From NCBI GenBank assembly GCA_934153805.1, contig CAKPFO010000020.1, positions 1-25,375 on the forward strand: a stretch of DNA of 25,375 nt, given 5' to 3'. The notes below the pieces were generated by a model. That model did no database searches and was not told the DNA's origin. It saw only the letters and a list, made by a program, of their open reading frames with translations. Of the stretch, positions 14,059 through 21,990 are shown piece after piece; position 1 is the first letter of the stretch, and the number at the start of each line of letters is the position of its first letter. This DNA comes from an uncultured Clostridia bacterium. GTDB lineage: Bacteria; Bacillota; Clostridia; TANB77; CAG-508. Both the position numbers and the translations under genes were made by a program.

Positions 14059-14691
14059 CTATTTTATCTTTTTAAAATCTAATTTGTTTTCTGTTCCGTT
14101 TAGTAATCTTTTTACATTTGCTCTATGATTAAATATTACTAATACTGCAATTATAATTGAGTATATTACATAGTTTCCACTAACTAAATATGCTTGACTT
14201 GGCATAAACATAACTAGTACAGGGAACAATACAGCAGCTGCAAGTGAACCAAGTGAAACTATTCTTGTAAGTATCATTAATACTAATGCAAATACTAAAC
14301 ATATTAAACCGATATTCCAGTTAGTCATAAGTAATACACCTAAAGCTGTTGCAATGCCCTTTCCACCTTTAAATTGGAAAAATATTGGGAATGTATGTCC
14401 TACAATTACTGCTATACCTGCTATTTGTATTAACAAGCTACTATTTAAATCTTTAACAATTAGACCTACTAAATATGCTACTAATATTGCAACTACACCT
14501 TTTAAAACATCACATATTAGTGTTATTATTGCTGCCTTTTTTCCTACACTCCTTAATACATTTGTAGTTCCAGCATTTCCACTACCTTTTTGTCTAACAT
14601 CAAATCCAGCCACTTTTTTACTAATTATAACTGAAAAACTTATACTTCCTAATAAATACGCAATTATTGCTACTATAATATATGCTACCAT
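14059..14691 (-). CDS. plsY: Acyl-phosphate:glycerol-3-phosphate acyltransferase
   Basis: Membrane enzyme that moves the acyl chain from acyl phosphate to glycerol-3-phosphate, giving lysophosphatidic acid, the first step of phospholipid synthesis in most Gram-positives. The product has 210 residues with about five membrane segments. The three PlsY loops are seen: GSGNAGTTNVLR near residue 36, GHTFPIFFQFKGGKGIATALG near 98-118, and the final IFNHRANVKRLLNGTENK near 186. The N-terminus is AYIIVAIIAYLLGSISF. The ATG has an AAAGGA site. It sits between der and gpsA, whose product is its substrate, so the order makes metabolic sense. Confidence 0.97.
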   Translation of the reverse strand: MVAYIIVAIIAYLLGSISFSVIISKKVAGFDVRQKGSGNAGTTNVLRSVGKKAAIITLICDVLKGVVAILVAYLVGLIVKDLNSSLLIQIAGIAVIVGHTFPIFFQFKGGKGIATALGVLLMTNWNIGLICLVFALVLMILTRIVSLGSLAAAVLFPVLVMFMPSQAYLVSGNYVIYSIIIAVLVIFNHRANVKRLLNGTENKLDFKKIK

Positions 14692-14724
14692 TTTTATATC
14701 ATTCCTTTCTCTTTAGCTTTTTTT

Positions 14725-16056
14725 CTAACTTTCTTCACCTTTTTCATTTCTTTCTCTAACAATCATTCTAACAGGAGTTCCTGTTAAAGTAAATTCTTTT
14801 CTTATTTGATTTATTAAATATCTTTCATATGAAAAATGGAATAATTTTTTGTCATTTACAAACACAACAAATGTTGGTGGTTTTGTAGATGCTTGTGTCA
14901 TGTAGTAGATTTTTAATCTCTTTCCCTTATCTGTTGGAGGTTGTACAATTGCAATTGCTTCATTTAACACTTGATTTAAGACAGATGTTGAAACTCTCAT
15001 TGCATTTTGGCTTGCCACCATATTTATTAATTCAAATAATTTATTAACTCTTTGACCTGTTTTTGCTGAAATAAATATTATTGGTGCATATGATAAATAT
15101 GACAACTTATTGTATATCTCTTTCTTATATTTTTCTGTTGAATTTGTATCTTTTTCATATTCATCCCATTTATTAACTGCTATTATAACACCTTTTCCAG
15201 CCTCGTGTGCTTCCCCTGCAATTTTTGTATCTTGCTCTGTAACTCCTTCATTTGCATCTATCATAAGGATACATACATCTGCACGTTCTACTGCAAGTAA
15301 GCTTCTCATAACACTATACTTTTCTATTTGCTCGTCTACCTTGCTTTTTCTTCTAATTCCTGCAGTATCTATAAAAACATATTTTCCAAATTCATTTTCA
15401 AATTCAGAATCTATAGCATCTCTGGTAGTTCCTGCTATATCACTTACGATAACTCTATTTTCTCCTAATATTTTATTTACTAAAGAAGATTTACCTACGT
15501 TTGGCTTTCCTATTAATGCAACCTTTATTGTGTCCTCGTCCTCATTTTCTGTTTTTTCTGGAAAACTTTCGTAAATAGCATCCAAAACATCTCCAATTCC
15601 TATTGCATTTACAGAAGATACAGGATATGGATCTCCAAGTCCTAAATTATAAAATTCATATATATCATCTGTCGTCTTTCCATAGTTATCTGCTTTGTTA
15701 CAAACAAGAATAACTTTTTTCTTTGACTTTCTAAGCATTAATGCTATATCTTGGTCATCAGCTGTTACTCCTTGTTTTATATCTGTAATGAACAAAATTA
15801 CATCTGCAACATTAATTGCTATATTAGCTTGTTCTCTCATTTGAGAAACGATAACATCTTCAGATTCTGGCTCTATACCACCTGTATCTATTAAAGAAAA
15901 TGTTCTACCTCTCCATGTTGCATCAGCATATACTCTATCCCTTGTTACACCTGGTTCATCTTGCACTATCGAAATTCTTTTTCCTACTATATAATTAAAA
16001 AATGTGGATTTTCCTACATTAGGTCTTCCGACAATTGCTACTGTTGGCTTACTCAT
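14725..16056 (-). CDS. der: Ribosome-associated GTPase Der (EngA)
   Basis: Double GTPase needed for 50S ribosomal subunit assembly. The product has 443 residues with two G domains: the first with GRPNVGKST (residues 7-15), DTGG near 56 and NKAD near 118; the second with GKPNVGKSS near 182, DTAG near 231 and NKWDEYEKD near 294. A KH-like C-terminal domain ends with FVVFVNDKKLFHFSYERYL and GTPVRMIVRERN. The ATG has an AGAGAGGAAA site. A promoter of near-consensus form is at 16096-16124. der, plsY and gpsA probably form one transcript, as seen in other Clostridia. Confidence 0.98.
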   Translation of the reverse strand: MSKPTVAIVGRPNVGKSTFFNYIVGKRISIVQDEPGVTRDRVYADATWRGRTFSLIDTGGIEPESEDVIVSQMREQANIAINVADVILFITDIKQGVTADDQDIALMLRKSKKKVILVCNKADNYGKTTDDIYEFYNLGLGDPYPVSSVNAIGIGDVLDAIYESFPEKTENEDEDTIKVALIGKPNVGKSSLVNKILGENRVIVSDIAGTTRDAIDSEFENEFGKYVFIDTAGIRRKSKVDEQIEKYSVMRSLLAVERADVCILMIDANEGVTEQDTKIAGEAHEAGKGVIIAVNKWDEYEKDTNSTEKYKKEIYNKLSYLSYAPIIFISAKTGQRVNKLFELINMVASQNAMRVSTSVLNQVLNEAIAIVQPPTDKGKRLKIYYMTQASTKPPTFVVFVNDKKLFHFSYERYLINQIRKEFTLTGTPVRMIVRERNEKGEES

Positions 16057-16095
16057 TTTTAATTTTTCCTCTCTTTTCTATTTTTTACATTATTT

Positions 16096-16124
16096 ATTTT
16101 ATATCATTTTTATTATTAAGTCAA
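16096..16124 (-). promoter_or_regulatory. Sigma-A promoter of der-plsY-gpsA
   Basis: Minus strand: TTGACT (16119-16124), 17 bases, TAAAAT (16096-16101), about 40 bases before the der ATG and just after the stop of the upstream gene. Confidence 0.8.
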
Positions 16125-16137
16125 CGAATTTGTCTAA

Positions 16138-17841
16138 TTAGTCTATACTATGATGCTTTCTTCCATAGATTATTTCAAAAATTATAAAACACACGCCTGC
16201 TATTGAAATCAGCTTAGAAAAATTCATAATAGCTGTCCCTGTATATTTAACATCTATTTTTCCGTTTTCTAAAATTGGTACTTGTACTCCAACAAATCCA
16301 GTATCAGTTTCAAAGGTCTTTAATTTTTGAATTTTTTCATCTACAGTTAATGTCACATTATAACCTAAATAATAAATATATGGTAATTCAATTTGTGTTT
16401 CTTCTAATACATAATTTATATCAAAACTCATTTGAGAGCCATTTTTTTGTTCATTTTCTATTTGCGCTGTCCCACTAAGTATAATTGCTTGATTGCTCCT
16501 ATCTTCTATATATTTTCTATTTTCAAAAGCTTTACAAGGCAAATACTCAAAGCTTGCACATCCTGCATGGACTCTTCCTGTTTGTTCTGTAACAGGAACT
16601 GATGGCCACAATATGCTTTCATCAAAGTTTTGTAATGTTCGCACATAGCTTGTATATGGACATGTTAAAAGCATTGTTACAGCTAGTACTATAAAAACTT
16701 CTTTTAACTCAAACTTTTTGCTAACAATTCCTATATTTATAGCTGCAATAAAAGCAAAGAAAAAGCTAGTAAATTCTAAAAGTCTAAATGAAAATTGTAT
16801 CATCTTTAATGTTTTTGGCAAATATTCAAATGGGAATATCTTTAAAGTCATTACTGCACATATTACGCCACTTATTAGCATAAATAAATATAGCTTATAA
16901 TACTTAGTTTCTTTTACTTTTTTTACTGCAAAAGGTGTTAAAACTAAACCTATTAATACTACTAAACCGATATCATATATCATATAATCATTTGATTTTG
17001 TAAAAAACAAGCGATAAAAGTCTAGTTTATATGCAACAAGTACCTCAGTTCTTTCCATCCTTCCGTCTTTAAAAACCTCATATTCTGCTGCTAGTTTATG
17101 TTCTAACAAAGGCATCCAGAAAAATGCTGTTATTATTAATACAAGTACTGTGCAAACTATTAACTTTTTTTGAATCCTTTTTTTCTTTAATTCTTTAAGG
17201 TTTATTAAAATATATATTAATGCTAAAATTGCAGTATACATTGTTATAATTGTATGTGTAAGGGTTAATCCTGCTGAACCTATAATTAACCATAAATTAA
17301 TCTTTTTATTTGATTCTTCATTAAAAATATTATATAAGCCAAGAAATATCATTGGTAAAAACATAAAAGATGCAAGCTCTGCCAACGCATTTCTTATATA
17401 CATATCTGTTAATCTATATGGAGCTAAAATATATAATATTGCTGCAACTATTGATACGTTATTGTTGTTCGTTACTTTTTTAGTAAAGACATACATAAAA
17501 TATCCTGACAAAAATATTACCACAAACATAAACAATTTTATGCATGTTGTAAAACTAACTCCTAATAATTTAAAAATCAATGGAGCTAGGGCTGTTATAG
17601 GGCTGTAAAAAATATTCCACGAATATCCAAAACCGTTACAAAAATTAGACATTATAGATATTTGACCTTCTTGTATAGATTGATATGTTCCCATTAGTCT
17701 TGCAATATGCTGTATTCCGTCATCATAAGTCATGTCTATGTTTTTACTCATAAGTGGAATGCACACAAATATGCTTGCTATTAGTATGATTATAATTGAA
17801 TAATATTTTTCATTTTTTAGTACTTCTTTAATTTTTAACAT
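16138..17841 (-). CDS. GT-C-like polytopic membrane protein (PTPS-related/YfhO-like), copy 1
   Basis: Probably a membrane glycosyltransferase or related envelope enzyme; no substrate can be named. The product has 567 residues: about 11-12 membrane segments over the first 380 residues, an extracytoplasmic C-terminal domain (about 390-540), and a last membrane segment. The first loop carries the acidic DDGIQHIARL motif near residue 41, then CNGFGYSWNIFYSP near 69, as in GT-C families and the Pfam 6-pyruvoyl-tetrahydropterin-synthase-related membrane domain (a misleading name). The C-terminal domain starts ASFEYLPCKAFENRKYIE. It is a paralog of the next gene upstream, with the same motifs in the same places. 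The ATG has an AAAGGAG site 12 bases upstream. Confidence 0.82.
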   Translation of the reverse strand: MLKIKEVLKNEKYYSIIIILIASIFVCIPLMSKNIDMTYDDGIQHIARLMGTYQSIQEGQISIMSNFCNGFGYSWNIFYSPITALAPLIFKLLGVSFTTCIKLFMFVVIFLSGYFMYVFTKKVTNNNNVSIVAAILYILAPYRLTDMYIRNALAELASFMFLPMIFLGLYNIFNEESNKKINLWLIIGSAGLTLTHTIITMYTAILALIYILINLKELKKKRIQKKLIVCTVLVLIITAFFWMPLLEHKLAAEYEVFKDGRMERTEVLVAYKLDFYRLFFTKSNDYMIYDIGLVVLIGLVLTPFAVKKVKETKYYKLYLFMLISGVICAVMTLKIFPFEYLPKTLKMIQFSFRLLEFTSFFFAFIAAINIGIVSKKFELKEVFIVLAVTMLLTCPYTSYVRTLQNFDESILWPSVPVTEQTGRVHAGCASFEYLPCKAFENRKYIEDRSNQAIILSGTAQIENEQKNGSQMSFDINYVLEETQIELPYIYYLGYNVTLTVDEKIQKLKTFETDTGFVGVQVPILENGKIDVKYTGTAIMNFSKLISIAGVCFIIFEIIYGRKHHSID

Positions 17842-17894
17842 TTTTGCTTTATTCTCCTTTTGAATATTGAATACATTATTACTCGTTCTTATTT

Positions 17895-17959
17895 GCTTAG
17901 AAAATTATAATATATTTTGCAGTTGACGTATTGAGAAATATATTATAATTTTTCTAAGC
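17895..17959. repeat. 65-base palindrome between the two GT-C paralogs (element B)
   Basis: Arms 17895-17917 and 17936-17959 pair over 23 bp with a single one-base bulge; the loop is 18 bases and includes GTTGAC and ATTGAG. The left arm and loop share a sequence core with the right arm of element A on the other strand. It may act as the terminator of copy 2, although its T tail is poor. Confidence 0.8.
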
Positions 17960-17971
17960 TATTGTAAGATT

Positions 17972-19699
17972 TTATTTTTCATTTTTTCTTTCCTTTATAA
18001 CATATAAGGCAAATCCTAATAATCCAAATGCAGATATTATATAAGATGCATATGTTATTGTTGTTCCAACATATTTAACACTTATTTTACAATTATCAAT
18101 ATCTGTATTAACTACTGCACTTACAAAACCATTGTCTGATTCTTCAGATTTTAATTTCACTACATTTCCATCTTGTTCTAAAATAATTTCATAACCAGGA
18201 TAATAGAAAAATGGAAATTCTATAACTGTGCCTTCTGTAATGTTTTCCAAAGTAGCTGTTATAGATAAATCTTTCTTTTCCTCTTCTACAATAGTTGCAT
18301 CGCCACTTAAAATATATATTTTATTCTCTTTATCTTTTAAATATGTACGTTGCAAATATAATGCTTTTGTAGGCAAATACTCTCTATTAATACTCATATG
18401 ATATATGTATGGATTTTCTACTACATTATTTTCCCATTTTTCATCTCTTTGCATATCATCTGTCGCATATTGTTGAACAATTGGCATTGTATATGCAACT
18501 GACAAAACTATAATTACTGTTGCTACTATTAGCCTTGTTATATCTTTATCAAATAACATTTTTAATAATACATATATGTTTACCCCAACTACAAACGAGA
18601 TAAAGAATGCAAAAAATCCCATCATTCTCCATGGATATTGTAATTTACACAAAAAGTCTGGTAATACAAACCATGGACAATATTTGCTAGACATAAACAT
18701 TGAAATAATTGAAAACAATATAGCTACAATGTAAAAGTCTTTATATTTTTTGTCTACTTTTGTAAACGTAAATATAGTTAGGCACATTAGTACAAATGTA
18801 GGCACTCCAATTATATATGTAGTTGCATTTTCCTTTCCTATATCTGTAAAAAATTCGCTTAATTCTATAGTGTTAGAATATACATAATCTCCATTTGTGC
18901 TCATAATTTTGCTATCAAATATTGCATAGTCTGCTAACTGTTTTGCCTCTAGCATTGGTGCTAAAAAGCACATAGATATTAGTAATATAAATACTACATT
19001 TATTATTATCTTTTTAAGTATGCTTTTATCTTTAAATTTTTCTACATTAAGTAGTACATATATTGCACAAAAAATTGCCATATAAAAAGTCGTTACAGTG
19101 TGTGTTAGTACTAATCCTACTGCACCTATTGTTATAAAGTAATGCTTTTTGCCATCTTGATTAAATAGGTTGTACATTCCTATAAATAGTAGTGGCATAA
19201 ATACAAATGATGCAAATTCTCCTATTGCAAACCTTTTGTAAACATCTCCTAATTTATAAGGTGCTATTAAATATATAATACTTGCAAATAGAGCAATTAG
19301 TCTCTTTTTAGTCACTTGATATACAAAATAGTACATTGTTATTCCTGATAGTACTATGCAAAGTCCACCAAATATTTTTAAAGCCATTGCATATGTTGGA
19401 GTAAATAGCTTTATTAGAAGTGGAATATAGGTAACTAAAGGGTTGTAAAATAAATTCATTGCATACCCACCACCATTGCAATAATATGGTGCTACAATTG
19501 GTGGTATTTCTCCTATTTTAAAAGCATTGTTTGTTCCCAACATTCGTAATAGATGTAAAAAACCATCATGTGTATCTCGTATTTGAATTTTGCAAAGAGG
19601 TATACTTAAAATCACCCCTATTACAACTATTATTGCATAATGTAACCATTTGTTATCTTTTATTACGTTTATTGCTTTTTTTACCTTTTCCATTTTCAT
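17972..19699 (-). CDS. GT-C-like polytopic membrane protein (PTPS-related/YfhO-like), copy 2
   Basis: Same family as the gene at 16138-17841, 575 residues. About 11-12 membrane segments, an extracytoplasmic domain at about 400-545 (MSINREYLPTKALYLQRTYL, then LSGDATIVEEEKK), and a final membrane segment before KERKNEK. The GT-C-type motif reads DTHDGFLHLLRM near residue 43 and CNGGGYAMNLFYNP near 78; the first acidic residue of copy 1's DDG is replaced by His. The mid-protein YKLGDVYKRFAIGEFASF matches YRLTDMYIRNALAELASF of copy 1. The ATG at 19697-19699 has a GAGAGG site; another ATG two codons on is possible. A strong promoter lies at 19728-19756. Confidence 0.82.
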   Translation of the reverse strand: MKMEKVKKAINVIKDNKWLHYAIIVVIGVILSIPLCKIQIRDTHDGFLHLLRMLGTNNAFKIGEIPPIVAPYYCNGGGYAMNLFYNPLVTYIPLLIKLFTPTYAMALKIFGGLCIVLSGITMYYFVYQVTKKRLIALFASIIYLIAPYKLGDVYKRFAIGEFASFVFMPLLFIGMYNLFNQDGKKHYFITIGAVGLVLTHTVTTFYMAIFCAIYVLLNVEKFKDKSILKKIIINVVFILLISMCFLAPMLEAKQLADYAIFDSKIMSTNGDYVYSNTIELSEFFTDIGKENATTYIIGVPTFVLMCLTIFTFTKVDKKYKDFYIVAILFSIISMFMSSKYCPWFVLPDFLCKLQYPWRMMGFFAFFISFVVGVNIYVLLKMLFDKDITRLIVATVIIVLSVAYTMPIVQQYATDDMQRDEKWENNVVENPYIYHMSINREYLPTKALYLQRTYLKDKENKIYILSGDATIVEEEKKDLSITATLENITEGTVIEFPFFYYPGYEIILEQDGNVVKLKSEESDNGFVSAVVNTDIDNCKISVKYVGTTITYASYIISAFGLLGFALYVIKERKNEK

Positions 19700-19727
19700 T
19701 TGTTCCTCTCTCATTATTTTCGTTTCT

Positions 19728-19756
19728 AGTATAACAAATTTTTATTTTGTTTTCAA
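19728..19756 (-). promoter_or_regulatory. Sigma-A promoter of the GT-C pair
   Basis: Minus strand: TTGAAA (19751-19756), 17 bases, TATACT (19728-19733), with an extended -10 TGT. The leader would be about 22 bases. Confidence 0.75.
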
Positions 19757-19857
19757 TTGATAATTTGGAAAATTTTTAAATTGATGTTGGATGTTGGAAA
19801 TTGATAGTTATACAGCAAATTGAATATAAAATAGTATTGTTGTTTCTCACACAAAAA

Positions 19858-19890
19858 AAGAAGCAATAGCTGTAATTGCTAGTGCTTCTT
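19858..19890 (-). terminator. Strong intrinsic terminator with no gene directly before it
   Basis: A 13-bp stem with one mismatch (19858-19870 and 19878-19890), 7-base loop, then T7 on the minus strand. About 130 bases upstream is the promoter at 19994-20022; no ORF lies between. The remaining gap down to 19757 holds only short direct GATGTTG and TTGATAG-like words. Confidence 0.85.
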
Positions 19891-19993
19891 ATCAAATAAT
19901 AAATATTATACTTCTATTTTAGTAAATCTATTAAAATTGTAATCCCAAGATAGAAAATATGTAAAATAAATTTTACATATTGCTTACAATTTC

Positions 19994-20022
19994 ATTTTAA
20001 CATTTGCCCATACTCTAGTCAA
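19994..20022 (-). promoter_or_regulatory. Near-consensus promoter without a gene, array copy 1
   Basis: Minus strand: TTGACT (20017-20022), 17 bases, TAAAAT (19994-19999), extended -10 TGT. It is conserved in array copy 2. A transcript would start near 19987 and meet the terminator at 19858-19890, giving an RNA of about 135 bases. Confidence 0.7.
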
Positions 20023-20080
20023 TATACGTAATTGTATTGTAACCTAATTGTGAAATTCTTGTCATATTTTTTACACAAAA

Positions 20081-20130
20081 AAAATTCAGTATATAAATTT
20101 TTAAAATTACAAATTTATATACTGAATTTT
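20081..20130 (-). terminator. Intrinsic terminator of the 593-residue pilin-like gene
   Basis: A perfect 20-bp inverted repeat (20081-20100 and 20111-20130), followed by T8 on the minus strand, about 80 bases after the stop codon. Confidence 0.85.
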
Positions 20131-20208
20131 AATTATATCCTATCTATAGGAGTGTCCCTTTTGGTAAATTTTTTCGAAAAAGGGGCGTCCCTTTTAGGCA
20201 CTGTTAAT

Positions 20209-21990
20209 TTATTTAATTCTCCATACACCGTCAATTTTTTGTATTTGCGTTCCTGATTTTAGGTGGACTATAGGGCGAAGGCAATAATAATAATCATAGA
20301 AATAATAATTGCAATAACCAAATTCTCCCGTATAATGTGTTCTGAACAACATTTGATTTCCTACCGCTGATGGAGAGGCTATCCAAATTCCGTTACAATT
20401 TCCATAATAGTTATTTCCTTTTGGGAAATATAATATATTATTCTGCCATCCTAATACCGATGTTATTACTTGGGAATAATTTTGTGTCGTGTTTGAACCT
20501 GTTCCTATATAATATCCTACTCCTGATTTTACATTTGTGAACAACTTTAAGCTATCACCATATATCATATTCCAACTTGCTGCCCACATTTCTAATGTTG
20601 GTGCTCCTATTGCATAATCTGCATAACTTGTATTTACATATCCATTCCAGTTATCTATATTTATTAGTGTTGATACTATTTTTGAACTGATATTTGCGTT
20701 TAATGCACCAAATTTATTTTGCATAAATAGTTTATTTATTGTTGTGTTATTAGTTCTCCCAGATAATGTTAATGTTTCTATTCCTATTTTTTGAGGTGTA
20801 TTAGGCACTGAAGCTTCATTAGCCCAATACACGTCATATCCGCCAGCATATTTGCTTACTATTCCCATCTGATCTAGCTTTAGCCTACTGTCTGTATTTT
20901 TTAAGTAATCTGCTGCTATTATATATATGTCACCTACGTTGTCTTCATAGGCTCCTCCTGTTTCTTCTCCTTCTGCATTTCCATCTGCTTTATAAAATAT
21001 CATCCAATCATTTGTAGTATCTCCATCTCCATTTAAATCTATTGGATAATCTATATATTGTCCTAGTAATGCACTTGTTGGCATTTTAGTTGTTGTTACT
21101 GTTACTTCATTACTTTTTCTTACATTTCCTGCATTGTCATATGCTAACATATATACCACATATTCTGTTTCTTCACTTAAGCCTGTTATTGTATACTCTG
21201 TTACTGTTTGATTTGTTATTTCTTTTACTATTTCATTTGTTTTTGTTTCTGCTACATATGTGTAATCTTTTATTCCTGTTTGTAAATCTTGCGTACTTCC
21301 TGTTAGTTTTACTCCTTCATATGTTATATCTGATGCTGTTATTGTAAATTCTTCTGGTTCTATTTTGTCTTTTATTTCTAGTATGTCTTCATCTGTATAT
21401 GTTCCGTTGTTATTCACTCTCACATATACTATATCTCCATTACTTAAATTACTTATTGTTGTTCCTGATTGGTATATTCCATCTTTTCCAACTTTGTACT
21501 CTATTGTTCCTGTTTCTTTTGTTGTTAATTCTACGCTTACTTTTCCACTTATCCATGTTAAATCACTAAATTTCACGTATTGTGGTTTTGGTTGTTGTTC
21601 TTCTACTTTTGTTACTTTTAATTTACTGTCTACTGTTAAATAGTAATTTGAGCCTATTTCTTTTATTACTGCTATTGTTGGATTTTCATCGTCATCTAAT
21701 GTTATTTCATATTTTGTTTTATCTATCTTTTCTTTTAAGTATTTTAAGTTAAAGTCTTTCCCTTCTTGTACTGCTTGTATTTGTACGTTTAATATTTCTT
21801 GTTCTAACTTTTCTTTTGCCTCTGCTGTACTATACTCTTCTCTTGCCGTTTTTGCTCTTGTAAATAGTCCGTTTTGTCCTAATGTTAAATTTATTGTTAC
21901 TCCGGCTAAGATTATTAGCACTATTATTGTAATTACCAACGCAATTAATGTTATAGCTTTGTTCTCCTGTATTTTTGTTTTCTTGTTCAT
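20209..21990 (-). CDS. Pilin-like N-terminus, Ig/fibronectin stalk and lectin-like C-terminal domain, 593 residues
   Basis: Probable surface or secreted binding protein; no experiment-based role is known to me. Residues 1-48 match a type IV pilin-like N-terminus: basic head, then KAITLIALV and a hydrophobic helix to AGVTI. The usual Gly before the cut site is Ala, and Glu5 is absent (ITLIA). A charged helix follows (48-75), a variable region (76-140), an Ig-like domain (about 138-207), a fibronectin type III-like domain (208-300), a calcium-loop-like DLNGDGDTTNDW (318-329), and a C-terminal domain (about 330-593) with IIAADYLKNT, SYADYAIGAP, GIWIASPS and RPIVHLKSG. That last pattern resembles C-type-lectin-fold tails (DUF6273-like or retroelement variable proteins), rich here in Tyr, Asn and Cys (560-571). 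The leader GGGGAATAC is shared with the other copy. No promoter is seen between it and the overlapping upstream gene. Confidence 0.85.
   Translation of the reverse strand: MNKKTKIQENKAITLIALVITIIVLIILAGVTINLTLGQNGLFTRAKTAREEYSTAEAKEKLEQEILNVQIQAVQEGKDFNLKYLKEKIDKTKYEITLDDDENPTIAVIKEIGSNYYLTVDSKLKVTKVEEQQPKPQYVKFSDLTWISGKVSVELTTKETGTIEYKVGKDGIYQSGTTISNLSNGDIVYVRVNNNGTYTDEDILEIKDKIEPEEFTITASDITYEGVKLTGSTQDLQTGIKDYTYVAETKTNEIVKEITNQTVTEYTITGLSEETEYVVYMLAYDNAGNVRKSNEVTVTTTKMPTSALLGQYIDYPIDLNGDGDTTNDWMIFYKADGNAEGEETGGAYEDNVGDIYIIAADYLKNTDSRLKLDQMGIVSKYAGGYDVYWANEASVPNTPQKIGIETLTLSGRTNNTTINKLFMQNKFGALNANISSKIVSTLINIDNWNGYVNTSYADYAIGAPTLEMWAASWNMIYGDSLKLFTNVKSGVGYYIGTGSNTTQNYSQVITSVLGWQNNILYFPKGNNYYGNCNGIWIASPSAVGNQMLFRTHYTGEFGYCNYYFYDYYYCLRPIVHLKSGTQIQKIDGVWRIK

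Larger units (their letters stand above)
19949..20215 (-). repeat. Array repeat: 3' end and downstream region, copy 1
   Basis: About 267 bases that recur at 23303-23570 with roughly 14 differences and one indel by eye. In minus-strand order it holds the pilin-like gene's stop, a 3' UTR with two AAAAGGGAC words around CCCCTTTTT (20156-20195), a 20-bp terminator, a promoter (19994-20022) and an 11-bp hairpin (19957-19967 and 19970-19980). It is the largest part of a gene-free stretch of about 490 bases (19715-20208). Confidence 0.9.

Noticed and set aside
20209..20440. Diversity-generating retroelement target (lectin-like tail rich in Tyr, Asn, Cys, Asp)
   Set aside because: No reverse transcriptase, template repeat or accessory gene is in the window, and the two copies differ at all codon positions, including silent ones, rather than at adenines of a template. 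The fold may be the same, but the mechanism is not supported here.
21090..21347. Leu/Phe-rich plus-strand reading frames opposite the pilin-like genes (also 24406-24978)
   Set aside because: They are antisense to well-supported coding genes, have no ribosome binding site, and their composition is what reverse reading of Thr/Glu/Lys/Asn codons yields.
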